64,000 nt of DNA, taken from assembly GCF_002224645.1 (NCBI RefSeq), contig NZ_CP022121.1, positions 558,001 to 622,000 of the forward strand, in the 5' to 3' direction. This stretch comes from Dehalobacterium formicoaceticum (GTDB lineage Bacteria > Bacillota > Dehalobacteriia > Dehalobacteriales > Dehalobacteriaceae). Made by a program: the position numbers and the translations under genes. Positions 7,669 through 16,807 of the stretch are shown one piece after another (within the stretch, counting starts at the first letter, position 1; every line of letters begins with the position of its first letter). The notes below the pieces were generated by a model, which was not told the DNA's origin, did not search any database, and was given only the letters and a program-made list of their open reading frames with translations.

Positions 7669-9161
7669 CATAGAAAGAATTTATCAATTTCATCTTCATT
7701 TTTGAGAATGCTTTTTGCTGGAACTCCTACTGACTTCGCTAAACAAATAGAAGAAACAAATCTTAATTGAACATTGATATTGAAGTCAAACGCGTATTGC
7801 TGCAATTCTCCAAGTTTATGATATTTATTCAAAAGCTCATCTAGTTTAATTTGGTATTCTTTGTCCAATTCATCAACAAATGCGATAATTCTTTCTTGAT
7901 AAAGGTTTATAACTCCTATTTCGTGTTTGTTTAGAACGCCTTTTCCAAGACTGAGTGCTGTGGTTGCAACAATTGAGCCAATCAAAGCACCAACAACTGG
8001 AATTGGTATTACTGTTTGCCCTATTGCAGCGCCAATAGCGGCCCCTGTTGCATCTATAGCGTTTAAAGTGACTAAATCAATAAATCCATCTGTATCAACA
8101 TCGCCTTTTCTATATTTGACGATGGCATTGCTTAGCCCAAAAGTTCCTGAAGTAATTGCACCAGCACTTGGTGCAGCAAGGTGACAAACGTTGGTTAATC
8201 CATATATTGCATATCCTGAAATTCCACCTTTAATAGCGCCTTTAGCTGTATTTACTCCACATTCTTTCCAGTCTTCAATATCAAAATCCCATATTTCTTT
8301 TCCATTTTTATGTTTTTGATAGACAAAGATCCCAAGATTAAGCCCACCTTGAACGGCAGCACCAATTCCAGCAACTTTAGATGCTTCTCCAAAACTTGGT
8401 TGTGCTTCTTGTTGAGCTCTTAGTCTATCGCTATCTGCTTCATTTTTGATATTAGTTTTTTGTTGAGTAGTTTGTCTATTTACATCATTTACTTCTCCTG
8501 ATAACGTTTGGTCAATTGCTCCTTTTTGAACATCCTTATATTTAAGAACTGAAGATTCCAACCATTTATCATAAGAAACACCACGCAGAGCGCTCTCATC
8601 TTCAATAGCTTTTCTAATATTATTTATTTGGGAGCCTGATAAGACATTTCCATTGAATTCTACAGTTTTTGCTCCGCTCATAATTTTTTCTATAACTTCC
8701 ACATGATCTCTTGGGAAAAGCATACTCATTTTATCGTAATTGGATGCTTGCTTAATCTCTTCCAAGATATTGGCATAAAACTTCATTTGCACTTCTTTGC
8801 CTTGAAGCAGAATATCCGCAGGTCCATTATTATTTAATAGCACTACACTCTTTTGTAGCCCTTGATAAACAACTCTAGCATTTCTTATACCGGTTTCAGC
8901 AAATTCCGAAATAAAACCATGTACGCCAGTATCACCGCCACGATTACTGTCAATAAGATTATTGATTTCTATTTTAGCCCAATCTAGATTTGACAATGCA
9001 TTTGCTGACTTGATAGCTAAGTCTGATAATTTATCTGTTTCATTTGTAAGAATTGATTCTAATGTATTCATAAGATCCGTTAATCGGATATTGTTTAAAT
9101 AATCGACATATGAAGCAATCCCTTGTTCAACATTATTATCAATGGTCTGTTCACTAATCAT
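7665..9161 (-). CDS. Putative PD-(D/E)xK-like nuclease with hydrophobic glycine-rich C-terminal half
   Basis: A 498-residue protein that I do not recognise as a named family. About residues 70-140 carry a pattern like a divergent restriction-endonuclease fold: FISEFAETGIRN (Glu helix), then GPADILLQGKEVQMKF, which gives D...QxK. Residues ~190-260 are charged and helical. Residues ~260-430 alternate Gly/Ala-rich hydrophobic segments (VAGIGAAVQGGLNLGIF, AIGAAIGQTVIPIPVVGALI), which suggests membrane insertion. The start ATG at 9161 overlaps the stop of the upstream gene by 8 bases, so the two are surely co-translated. The stop falls at the edge of the duplicated repeat, so the C-terminus may be truncated. 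The nuclease call is inference from motif only; a defence role is suggested by the Thoeris genes just upstream. Confidence 0.5.
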   Translation of the reverse strand: MISEQTIDNNVEQGIASYVDYLNNIRLTDLMNTLESILTNETDKLSDLAIKSANALSNLDWAKIEINNLIDSNRGGDTGVHGFISEFAETGIRNARVVYQGLQKSVVLLNNNGPADILLQGKEVQMKFYANILEEIKQASNYDKMSMLFPRDHVEVIEKIMSGAKTVEFNGNVLSGSQINNIRKAIEDESALRGVSYDKWLESSVLKYKDVQKGAIDQTLSGEVNDVNRQTTQQKTNIKNEADSDRLRAQQEAQPSFGEASKVAGIGAAVQGGLNLGIFVYQKHKNGKEIWDFDIEDWKECGVNTAKGAIKGGISGYAIYGLTNVCHLAAPSAGAITSGTFGLSNAIVKYRKGDVDTDGFIDLVTLNAIDATGAAIGAAIGQTVIPIPVVGALIGSIVATTALSLGKGVLNKHEIGVINLYQERIIAFVDELDKEYQIKLDELLNKYHKLGELQQYAFDFNINVQLRFVSSICLAKSVGVPAKSILKNEDEIDKFFLC

Positions 9162-10014
9162 TTAATTTTAACTCCTTATTGATTAGTTGTGCCAAAGTTA
9201 AAGTTGAATTCACAAGCAGTCCAGCCTGTAGTTTTTCATCTTTGGAGAATTGACTATAATCACTTCCAATCAAAGCTTTCTCTGCCCTAGATATTCCAGA
9301 AATTTGAGTATTGGTAGTTTCAATCAATGCCTTGACTTCTGCGTTCATGTTGTTAAACTTTCTAATTATTTTCTCGAGATTTTCTCTCTCTCCAATTAGC
9401 TTGTTCGCAGTTTCTTTATTTTTATAACTGGCAAACAAGCCTGATCCAACTGAACCCGCTAACATAACACCAGCAATTGTCCAACCAACTGGTCCTGCTA
9501 ACGCGAGGAATGCACTGCCTGCAGTCATTCCGCCACCACCAGCTGCTAATGCACCACCACCAAGCCATGCCAATGCTGCATTAGTCGCAGCGGCACCTGA
9601 TAAGGTAGAGATAGCAGTACCTGTTGATGCAACACCAAAAGTAGTTGCAATACCCATTGCTGCTGTTGGACCCATCGTCGCTACAGCAACTCCAAGAGCA
9701 CTTAAAGTTGCACCCGCTCCAGAACCTCCAGCAGCTGCCTTTGCTTCAACTTCTGCTTTTTTAATTTCTTGTTGTTTAATCTTGAAATTTTCTACTTCAA
9801 TTTCAATTTTTTGAAGTGTTACTTTGAATTCCTTTGGAGTGTTTGCTAATTGATTAATTCGTTCTTCAATAAATTTAACAAGCTTTAAAGCTTTTTCACG
9901 TTCTTGATAAAGAAGATTCGTGTTTTCTCCTAAAATATTGGCGACTTTTTCATAGCGTTCAACCGCAGTATTATAATTGTCGATTGCATTTTTTCTTAAC
10001 TTTGCATTAAACAT
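9154..10014 (-). CDS. Coiled-coil protein with central Gly/Ala-rich hydrophobic hairpin
   Basis: A 286-residue protein of unknown family. Residues 1-95 are helical and charged (coiled-coil likely). Residues ~95-205 are strongly Gly/Ala-rich and hydrophobic, for example AALAWLGGGALAAGG and FLALAGPVGWTIAGVML. The last ~80 residues are charged helices again. Helix-hydrophobic hairpin-helix is the layout of some pore-forming or membrane-remodelling proteins, but that is only an analogy. It is the first gene of a two-gene unit; the next gene overlaps it by 8 bases. The 229-base gap to the TIR gene upstream suggests a separate promoter, though none is obvious. Confidence 0.55.
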   Translation of the reverse strand: MFNAKLRKNAIDNYNTAVERYEKVANILGENTNLLYQEREKALKLVKFIEERINQLANTPKEFKVTLQKIEIEVENFKIKQQEIKKAEVEAKAAAGGSGAGATLSALGVAVATMGPTAAMGIATTFGVASTGTAISTLSGAAATNAALAWLGGGALAAGGGGMTAGSAFLALAGPVGWTIAGVMLAGSVGSGLFASYKNKETANKLIGERENLEKIIRKFNNMNAEVKALIETTNTQISGISRAEKALIGSDYSQFSKDEKLQAGLLVNSTLTLAQLINKELKLND

Positions 10015-10243
10015 GTTAATACCTTCCCTAATAGTGTAATTTCTGAAGTAGAGTTTTTATCTTGGATTCATGAGCAGATACCCTCATTAATACTACATCA
10101 ATCAAGATTATTCACCCCTGTAAAATCAAATAACATCAAACCAACAACTCGCCAGTGAGGATCAAACCAACCCACATGCTAACTCTAAATTTTACCAAAA
10201 TGTTCTTTGGGGTGCGACCCTGGACACTTACTCCAGCCACTAC
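10015..10243 (+). other. Intergenic stretch between the TIR genes and the two-gene unit
   Basis: About 229 bases with no gene. It contains AACATCAAACCAACAACTC followed 13 bases later by GATCAAACCAACCC, two related short motifs that could be remnants of an insertion. I cannot identify a terminator or promoter with confidence. Confidence 0.3.
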
Positions 10244-10747
10244 CTATTCTCTTGGTGGTTTGTTTGATATAGCATCTTCTATCAACTGCTCAATATTGTT
10301 CTTGATATCATCATATACATACTGACTAGAGGAATATGATGAATCAAAGCATGTAACGTATTTTGATAATCGTTCTTTATTTTTCCCGATTAGAAAATTA
10401 TAAAAAGGGTTGCTTCCTTTTGAAACCTGATCACCATTCTGATTCTTCAATTTATGAACATGAATACCGACGATCCCCTTATTTAGCTCATAGGCTTTTT
10501 CAATCTCATAGTTAACCCATTTACGACTTGATGTTGTTGATCCAACTAAAACTACAAGGCATGAACGTTTTGCCAATTGATCATTAATCCATTCCTTAAT
10601 TTTTGCATCGCTTTTTTCTTTTACTTCTTCCCAGTCGTTATCCGAAAAAGTTGAGTTGCTGTCTACCTTGCCCATATTTCTGACTTGCGACGCACGCCAC
10701 GAATCTTTATTATACTCAAAACTGAAAAACACTTGTCGTTTAGCCAT
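10244..10747 (-). CDS. thsB: ThsB-type TIR protein 2 (Thoeris)
   Basis: A 167-residue protein with a TIR-like fold (DUF1863/ThsB family). It opens with RQVFFSFEYNKDSWRA and has the core LVVLVGSTTSSRKWVNYEIEKAYE, in which the Glu of WVNYEIE is the expected catalytic position. In Thoeris, ThsB proteins sense phage and convert NAD+ to a cyclic ADP-ribose signal. The start ATG at 10747 follows AGGAGGCAAAG. It is the last gene of the block thsA-thsB1-thsB2. It is only distantly similar to the neighbouring TIR protein, so the two probably recognise different triggers. Confidence 0.88.
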   Translation of the reverse strand: MAKRQVFFSFEYNKDSWRASQVRNMGKVDSNSTFSDNDWEEVKEKSDAKIKEWINDQLAKRSCLVVLVGSTTSSRKWVNYEIEKAYELNKGIVGIHVHKLKNQNGDQVSKGSNPFYNFLIGKNKERLSKYVTCFDSSYSSSQYVYDDIKNNIEQLIEDAISNKPPRE

Positions 10748-10794
10748 CTTTGCCTCCTAATTTTTATTACCAATATTTGGTAAATGAATTAAAT

Positions 10795-11406
10795 TTATCT
10801 TGTTTTTGTTAGGTCATATCCCGCCGCATCATTTTCACTTTTGTCATATGCATTATCAATGTATTTCTGGGGATCTGATAAAAAAGTTTCTTCCTCAACA
10901 TAAGCGATGTAAGATCCCGTTAAAGCATTCACCGTTTTACAAGTATCACAGCTATATTTTTTAGGATTTTGATTAAATCTGTTATTATTTATTATAGAAT
11001 AGACCTTGGATTCATCATAGCTTGAGGAAGTACAACCATCACCATTTGTTGATGTCCTTTTCAGCCAACTATACCCCCCGTTAAATTTCATTATCACCCC
11101 GACCACTCCGTTTGTGTGAGATGTTCTACCTTTTCGTGTTATGTTTTTAAGGCTATATTCTATTTCCCAATCAATCCAATTACTGTTTTTCATATTAGGG
11201 GAGATAATAACTATAGTGACAGAGGTGTCGTACATCATATCAGTTAAATTCTTTTTAATATTTTCAGTTGAGGTATCTGACAGATCCGGAGATGAGCTTG
11301 TTTCCCCTTGATAATAAATTGCATCATCACCCAGAGCATCTATAATTGAATTCCTTAGATTTCTAGCCTCACTGTATTTATATGAAATGAATGTTTTATG
11401 TGACAT
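10795..11406 (-). CDS. thsB: ThsB-type TIR protein 1 (Thoeris)
   Basis: A 203-residue TIR-like protein (DUF1863/ThsB family). It opens with HKTFISYKYSEARNLRNSII and has the core VTIVIISPNMKNSNWIDWEIEYSL with the conserved Glu. The C-terminal third has two closely spaced cysteines (SCDTCKTVNA) not seen in the second TIR protein and could be a recognition region. The start ATG at 11406 follows GGGGGGATATT. It lies 11 bases after thsA and 47 bases before thsB2, so all three form one operon. It would produce the nucleotide signal that activates ThsA. Confidence 0.9.
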   Translation of the reverse strand: MSHKTFISYKYSEARNLRNSIIDALGDDAIYYQGETSSSPDLSDTSTENIKKNLTDMMYDTSVTIVIISPNMKNSNWIDWEIEYSLKNITRKGRTSHTNGVVGVIMKFNGGYSWLKRTSTNGDGCTSSSYDESKVYSIINNNRFNQNPKKYSCDTCKTVNALTGSYIAYVEEETFLSDPQKYIDNAYDKSENDAAGYDLTKTR

Positions 11407-11417
11407 AATATCCCCCC

Positions 11418-12836
11418 TTAAATAATCTGAAGTCTTTTTATAATCTCATTAATCAGTTTAACGAGCTTATCCTTATCAGTTACGGTGGCCAAATCATTGA
11501 GGTATCCCTCCAAATATGGATAATCAGAAGCACTTTCATTAACTTGGTCAAATATTTGAGAAGCAGCCCCCCCGGTACTTCCTACAGGTATAATAACTTT
11601 TCCTAACTGTTTTGCTATGTCAAACTCCTTAAGCATGCCGTCAGCAATCACTATTTTGTCAGCTACTTTCTTATTCCCAAAAATAAATACGGCGATTCCG
11701 GCCTGAGAAATCATATCTTCACGGTATTTCTTCCACAATTGGTCACGTGAAATAGTTCCAGAAAAAACTTGAGGGAAGGGGCGTAGGCACAGGTGTTCAT
11801 CAACATGTTTATACTTGCTTTGCATAATTTCTTCTAAAGCACCATTAATAATTGTTGATCCAATACCAAGTCCAAAGCCCGAAATTATTTGATAATTATT
11901 TTTAACTAATTCTTTGGCAAGATTATGTGTGAAGAGAACAACACTTTCCTCGTTCCATGGGGACTCATATTCGGCCAAACTTCCGGAAATAAATATATTT
12001 TTAAACAAGTAACCTTTTTCGACTGATTTTAAAATATTGGTTATTTCATCATAGCTATCCAACAGAATTGCCTGAATGCCATATCTTTTCAAATCTTTAA
12101 TGCGTAAATCTTGTTTAGCTACGTTATAAATAAAATCTTGCTCACTTTCTCCCTCTTTTTGTTTGATTTTCTCGAAGAAGCAATAGTGATCTCGTTCAGA
12201 TTCACCTAATAAAACTCGTATTTGGCTAAGAATATATTCCAAATTTGGATCTTCAAAACTGAAACCAATGAATAGAAATGTTTTTGATATTAAATCACCT
12301 TGAAGAGCTGTTCTAAACAATGGTCGTTCATTTCCATAGATCTCATAATCTTCTTTTGTAATGACCGCTTGAGCAGGATTTCTTACATCTCCGTGCATTT
12401 TATACACAACAGCATCTCTGTCGTATATATTACTCGCTAATGAATCTTGAGTTGTCTTAACATCCGTCTTTCTATTATTTTCCTTTAATGTTGTTTCTAA
12501 CAACTCATCATAGTTTGTCGTCCAATATGTTTGGATTGGCAGTCTTGTAAGTATTTCTATATTTTCATTTCGAGTAGTGTCTTTTGTAAATTCATTTAGT
12601 ATTTTTTGATTAATTGATGATCGTGTGCCACGTTCATTGCGATAATACTGTGTGATAGCTACCAAATCATTTTCTTTTTCAACATCTAAGCCAATATCAT
12701 TGGCCAAGGGTCTTACAAGTTCCTTCCAATTTGTATAACCAGAACCACGCGATAATCCAGCACCCGCAAAAACTGCAGCATATCCTTGGGATACAGCTCT
12801 TGCATATTCTCTAACAAATTCTTGAGCACTTGCCAT
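11418..12836 (-). CDS. thsA: Thoeris effector ThsA (SIR2-SLOG NADase)
   Basis: A 472-residue effector. The SIR2-like NADase domain (about 1-265) shows AAVFAGAGLSRGSGY, TYWTTNYDELLE (catalytic Asn) and VYKMHGDVRNP (catalytic His). The SLOG ligand sensor (about 270-472) shows ISGFGLGIGSTIINGALEEI and LRPFPQ, matching the ligand-binding Arg region of Bacillus cereus ThsA. When bound by the ThsB product, ThsA destroys NAD+ and halts infection; this is established for the family. The ATG at 12836 is chosen for its AAGGAGGATCAAT site; an ATG at 12878 has none. All key residues I can check are present, so the system looks intact. Confidence 0.95.
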   Translation of the reverse strand: MASAQEFVREYARAVSQGYAAVFAGAGLSRGSGYTNWKELVRPLANDIGLDVEKENDLVAITQYYRNERGTRSSINQKILNEFTKDTTRNENIEILTRLPIQTYWTTNYDELLETTLKENNRKTDVKTTQDSLASNIYDRDAVVYKMHGDVRNPAQAVITKEDYEIYGNERPLFRTALQGDLISKTFLFIGFSFEDPNLEYILSQIRVLLGESERDHYCFFEKIKQKEGESEQDFIYNVAKQDLRIKDLKRYGIQAILLDSYDEITNILKSVEKGYLFKNIFISGSLAEYESPWNEESVVLFTHNLAKELVKNNYQIISGFGLGIGSTIINGALEEIMQSKYKHVDEHLCLRPFPQVFSGTISRDQLWKKYREDMISQAGIAVFIFGNKKVADKIVIADGMLKEFDIAKQLGKVIIPVGSTGGAASQIFDQVNESASDYPYLEGYLNDLATVTDKDKLVKLINEIIKRLQII

Positions 12837-12920
12837 ATTGATCCTCCTTACTGTTTGGGTTGGGGATGGGGACCCCAAACATAATTCGCAAGTGTATAAA
12901 CACTTGCATTGCTTGCCAAT

Positions 12921-13769
12921 TTACTCTCCGCGTCTTAATTCCTGAATATCTTTGAAGAAAATCCACCCGTTTTGTGCTGCACCCGAAATAAAGGCAGCTG
13001 CTGACGAAATGCTTGAAAAAGGTAGTTTAACTAAAGTTCTACAAGTTTCACCCAGATCTTCGAGTTTCTTATCATCAATCAGAGAATTGATATCATTGGT
13101 CAACCGCTGATAGAGCCTTCCTTCATCGCTCCAATTTTTCAGTGCTTCTTTTGGCTTATGAACAACAGCTCCTGCCTCCACTACAAAACTTCCATCTTGG
13201 AAATAAACCTTTGCATTGTAATTCTTACTCTTTGGCAAGTAGTATTTGACGTCAGGTTTCTTTTCTCGCTCAATGAAATTGATACCTTCAGCCTTAAGAA
13301 GAAACTCAATCTGCTGAATGTATGTCTGATAAGTTGTCTTATCGAATGAACTTAAATTAGGCTCTTTATTCCGCGGTTCGGTGTTATCCAGAGTATATAC
13401 ACTAGATTTTTTTAATAGGTTGATAAAATGGAACTCCATGTAGTCAATGACATTAGCATCAAAAATATTATTGTCGCTCACGAACATGATGCAGTACGTC
13501 CAAAAATCCTTGTTTTTATCATGGTTTCCAATTCTACCTGCGCCAAGTTTTGATTGACCTATGTATATTGTCTTGAAGCCATTGGTATCCGCTTCATCAC
13601 TAAAAAGGAAATAGACAGCATAATTTGTAGCATAGTCTTCTTTTGCCACATCTTTTAGATAATCTCGCTTGAAATAGAATCCTCTGATCTGACTACTTCG
13701 ATCTTGAAAAACCTTTATGGCAGAAGGATTATTTTCATCAGGATAGTAATATGTTATTGTCCTCGGCAT
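12921..13769 (-). CDS. GIY-YIG nuclease-domain protein
   Basis: A 282-residue protein. The N-terminal GIY-YIG-like domain (about 45-130) shows NYAVYFLFSD and KTIYIGQSKLGAGRIGNH, followed by a Glu in DYMEFHFINL; these are the expected catalytic elements. The C-terminal region (about 195-275) has KVYFQDGSFVVEAGAVV, resembling DUF4357, a domain often appended to nucleases of restriction loci. The start ATG at 13769 follows GGAGATTTAATT. It lies 32 bases after res and 84 bases before thsA, in the same direction. It probably belongs to the restriction operon as an auxiliary nuclease, but could equally serve Thoeris. Confidence 0.8.
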   Translation of the reverse strand: MPRTITYYYPDENNPSAIKVFQDRSSQIRGFYFKRDYLKDVAKEDYATNYAVYFLFSDEADTNGFKTIYIGQSKLGAGRIGNHDKNKDFWTYCIMFVSDNNIFDANVIDYMEFHFINLLKKSSVYTLDNTEPRNKEPNLSSFDKTTYQTYIQQIEFLLKAEGINFIEREKKPDVKYYLPKSKNYNAKVYFQDGSFVVEAGAVVHKPKEALKNWSDEGRLYQRLTNDINSLIDDKKLEDLGETCRTLVKLPFSSISSAAAFISGAAQNGWIFFKDIQELRRGE

Positions 13770-13801
13770 AATTAAATCTCCTCATTAAATTCACTTCCGG
13801 A

Positions 13802-15823
13802 TCATCCTTGAACAAGTTCCCATAGCTTGTCGTAACTACTCACCACATCATATTTTATATTTTCGCCACTGATGGCACGGAAATGCTCTCGGGCACAGTG
13901 AGCTTTCGCTTTTTCAATTTCTCTGAGTTCCATAGAGGACATGTCACCTTTGGTTTCAGCAACAAAATAAATATGTTTGACTTTACCCTCATAGAAAGCA
14001 ATTGCCCAGTCGGGATTGTATTTTCCAACAGGTGTGTTTATATAGAATCCTTTTGGCAGTTTGACATAGACTTCAACTTCTTGTGAATGCGTCTCTAGCT
14101 GATTAGCGAAGTCTCTCTCATTGGTCGAGTCGTAGATTACATAGTCATACAAATGCCGTTTTGCTTCTATAGCATTGACACCCAAAGCACCTTTCTTGAG
14201 ATCCGGCTCAGTAAATATATTCGTGCTAAATTTAGATGTCAGCTTATCGTAGGTAATATGCTCAATAATCGCTGTAGCTTTCTGCTCGTTGATAATATTT
14301 GCTGCTCGCAGGATAAACTCTTCAGGATTATTCCCAAACTGGTCAAATATCGATTTTTCAATACCAACTAAAATTGAAGCCACCGTTTTGCGTGTCATCC
14401 CAGTTTCGGAAACAATCTTTCCAACCAGATCATACCGTACCGAACTGCTGGCCTTCATCTCCAGGTAAGAGGAAGCCTCCTCTCGTACCATATCAGCTCG
14501 AACAAAAGCCTCTCCGGCTTGCAGCTGAGCTTTGGATTCGATCTTTTGGGTTTGTTCGCCTTTCTCCACCTTGAAATATATCTTCGATACACGCAATTTG
14601 GAATTCAGCTCAGTGATGGCTCTTTTTATCAGCTCATCCTCATCAAAGCTTACGGTATAGTAGCTTCGGCTGTTGATTCTTGACCAAAGTTCCTGGAATG
14701 CGCGGCTATTCAATTTATCTTTATCGAGCGTCAAATTGACTGTATTTTTACGAGCGTTCTCTGGTTTATTAATATTAGGATCGTAGACAGAATCAAGCAC
14801 AGAGATTACTTCCTGGATATGTCCAGATATTTCCTCAGGCACTTCAAGAGAACCATTTTGCTTTGCTTCATAATACTTTTCTGTCAGTTCACCGCGTTTA
14901 ATATAGCCGTTCTCTATCAGACTCTCATAAATAACCAGTGCGGTATCTTCGCCAAATTTCTCTTCAAACAGCTTGGCTTGAACCTTACGCGGACGATCGG
15001 CAACTGCTTCTGCAATTTCGCTTTGCAATCCTTTTGCAAAACTGTCGTAGCTTTCATTGGCAATAACAGTCAGAACGTTGACATTGTGAATCTCTTCGTA
15101 AGAAAGGACATTCTCATCCATTCGCTCACCAACTTGGTTTACAGAGAGACGCAAACCTCGTCCAACTTCCTGTCGCTTGCGAACATCGCTGCCACTTTGT
15201 TTCAATGTACATATCTGGAATACATTGGGGTTATCCCATCCTTCACGCAGCGCTGAGTGGCTGAAGATGAACCGGACTGGTTCGCGACGATCCAGAAGCC
15301 GTTCTTTGTCCTTCATGATCAAGTCGTAGGCATCAGCATCATCGGATGTACGTTCTTTCTTATCGCCAAGCTTACTGTCGATTATTCGACCGCTTTTCTT
15401 GTCTATTGAGAAATACCCAGCATGTGTCTGATCTTCAGATATACTTTCAAGGTACGTAAGGTATCCCTCTTCATCATCAAGAGAAAGCTGTATATTTCCA
15501 ACTATAGCCTTATACTCCTCTTCAAATATCTGAGCATAGGTGCCACCCGTGGCATTTCCCGGAGCATCGTATTGTCTATATTTTGCTACCTCGTCAATAA
15601 AGAACAAAGACAGTACCTTGATGCCCTTGGTAAACAATTGACGTTCTCTTTCAATATGGGAGAGTATAGTTTCTCTTATTTGAATTCGGCGCAACTGTTC
15701 CTCACTGACCGAACCAATCACATCACCTGCATACAATTTTTTACCATTCGTGAATTCCACAGATGAATCACGTCCATCAATACGTAAAATCGTATGCCCA
15801 TCTTTGTACTCAGCAAGTTCCCC
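13802..15823 (-). pseudogene. res: Type III restriction subunit Res, C-terminal part (split by IS21)
   Basis: About 671 residues continuing the frame of 18496-19506. Visible are the helicase motif region FSHSALREGWDNPNVFQIC and RQEVGRGLRLSVNQ (motifs V-VI). The C-terminal endonuclease domain shows YNPDWAIAFYE and FVAETKGDM, a PD...ExK site. Joining the two parts across one copy of the target duplication restores about 1,008 residues, a normal Res length, with no other damage. An ATG at 15857-15859 inside the IS end opens in frame, but there is no good ribosome site before it. Res needs the helicase front half, so restriction is predicted to be off. Confidence 0.93.
15818..15823 (+). repeat. 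6-bp target duplication of IS21 copy B, left
   Basis: TTCCCC directly before the IS end TGTATTTGTC. The same six bases follow the other end at 18496-18501. Removing the IS and one copy rejoins the res frame as ...NSGELAEYK.... Confidence 0.95.
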
Positions 15824-15964
15824 TGTATTTGTCAACTTAAAATTAGGCCATATAGTCATTTAATTTTCGGCCACTAAGAAAAAAAAATTTAGTCGTTTCA
15901 TAAGCATATTTAGTTTTCAAAGAGCATTGTTTCACGATGAATGCTAACGCGCTATCGCTTGTTA

Positions 15965-16012
15965 CACCCTGTATAAATGTTTATCAAAAACATGATAAAC
16001 CTTTATACAGGG
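15965..16012 (+). terminator. Strong hairpin at the left end of IS21 copy B
   Basis: A 21-base stem (ACCCTGTATAAATGTTTATCA against TGATAAACCTTTATACAGGGT, few mismatches) with a 6-base loop. On the plus strand it is followed by TATTGTTTTTTT. It would stop outside transcription coming from the left, antisense to istB. On the istB strand there is no T-run. Confidence 0.7.
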
Positions 16013-16027
16013 TTATTGTTTTTTTCT

Positions 16028-16807
16028 TCATGCCAGTTGCTGTTGTTGTAACCACTCCTTCGTTTCTTTCATGCGGTACGAGTTTCCATTCATGTTGACG
16101 ATGTATGACTGATGCGTCAACCGGTCAATCATGGCCGCCGTCATCACGGGATCCTGAAAAATTTCACCCCATCGTTCGAAGGATAAGTTGGTTGTGATGA
16201 TTGTCGATTTGCGACCAGCCCTCAGCGACAAATGGGTAAACAATAATTCAGATCCTTCCTTATCAAAAGATATATAACCCATTTCATCGGCAATAACCAA
16301 ATCATATTTTTCAAAGCGGTTCTGGAAGGCTCGAAGAGTTTGCTCTGCTCGGCATTCTTTAATCCGGTTAATGAGGAGGGGAACAGTTGTAAACCATACT
16401 TTATATCCCTCCAGGCAGGCCTTTAAGCCTAGCCCAATACTCACATGCGTCTTGCCTGTTCCCGGGTTCCCCGCCAGAATAATGTTGCGCCCCTCCTGAA
16501 TAAACTCTAATGTTTTCAGCTGCTTTAACTTCTTTTGGGCATCATCTGGCAAATCCGCGATGACCAAATCTTCAAGGTACTTTTTATGTGTAAATTCAGC
16601 CAGACGAATGCGATTATGCCGCGAGGCTTCCCGACGAGCATCACATTCCTTCTCCAGTAACTGCGCCAGAAATGCTTCATAACTGGCATCCTGCTGCGTT
16701 GACTCCCGAACTTGCTCATCCAAATGCTTACGAATCATAGGGAGTCTCAGTTCTTTGCTATATTCCAATATCGCTTCCTTAAACGCCTTGCGCGGCGCGT
16801 TACTCAT
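16028..16807 (-). CDS. istB: IS21 helper ATPase IstB (copy B)
   Basis: A complete 259-residue AAA+ helper. Walker A is ILAGNPGTGKTHVSI (about residue 110) and Walker B is YDLVIADEMGYISFD (about 173), followed by TNLSFERWGEIF. The ATG at 16807 overlaps the end of istA by 4 bases. IstB assembles on DNA and recruits IstA to the target. Confidence 0.95.
   Translation of the reverse strand: MSNAPRKAFKEAILEYSKELRLPMIRKHLDEQVRESTQQDASYEAFLAQLLEKECDARREASRHNRIRLAEFTHKKYLEDLVIADLPDDAQKKLKQLKTLEFIQEGRNIILAGNPGTGKTHVSIGLGLKACLEGYKVWFTTVPLLINRIKECRAEQTLRAFQNRFEKYDLVIADEMGYISFDKEGSELLFTHLSLRAGRKSTIITTNLSFERWGEIFQDPVMTAAMIDRLTHQSYIVNMNGNSYRMKETKEWLQQQQLA

Noticed and set aside
7471-7770. Open frame of 99 codons on the plus strand
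   Set aside because: It spans the repeat flank and then runs antisense through the start of a much better gene. It has no ribosome site or family.
12921-13769. GIY-YIG protein as a homing endonuclease
   Set aside because: It is not inside an intron or intein. Its C-terminal DUF4357-like domain and its place in the restriction operon fit an auxiliary nuclease better.
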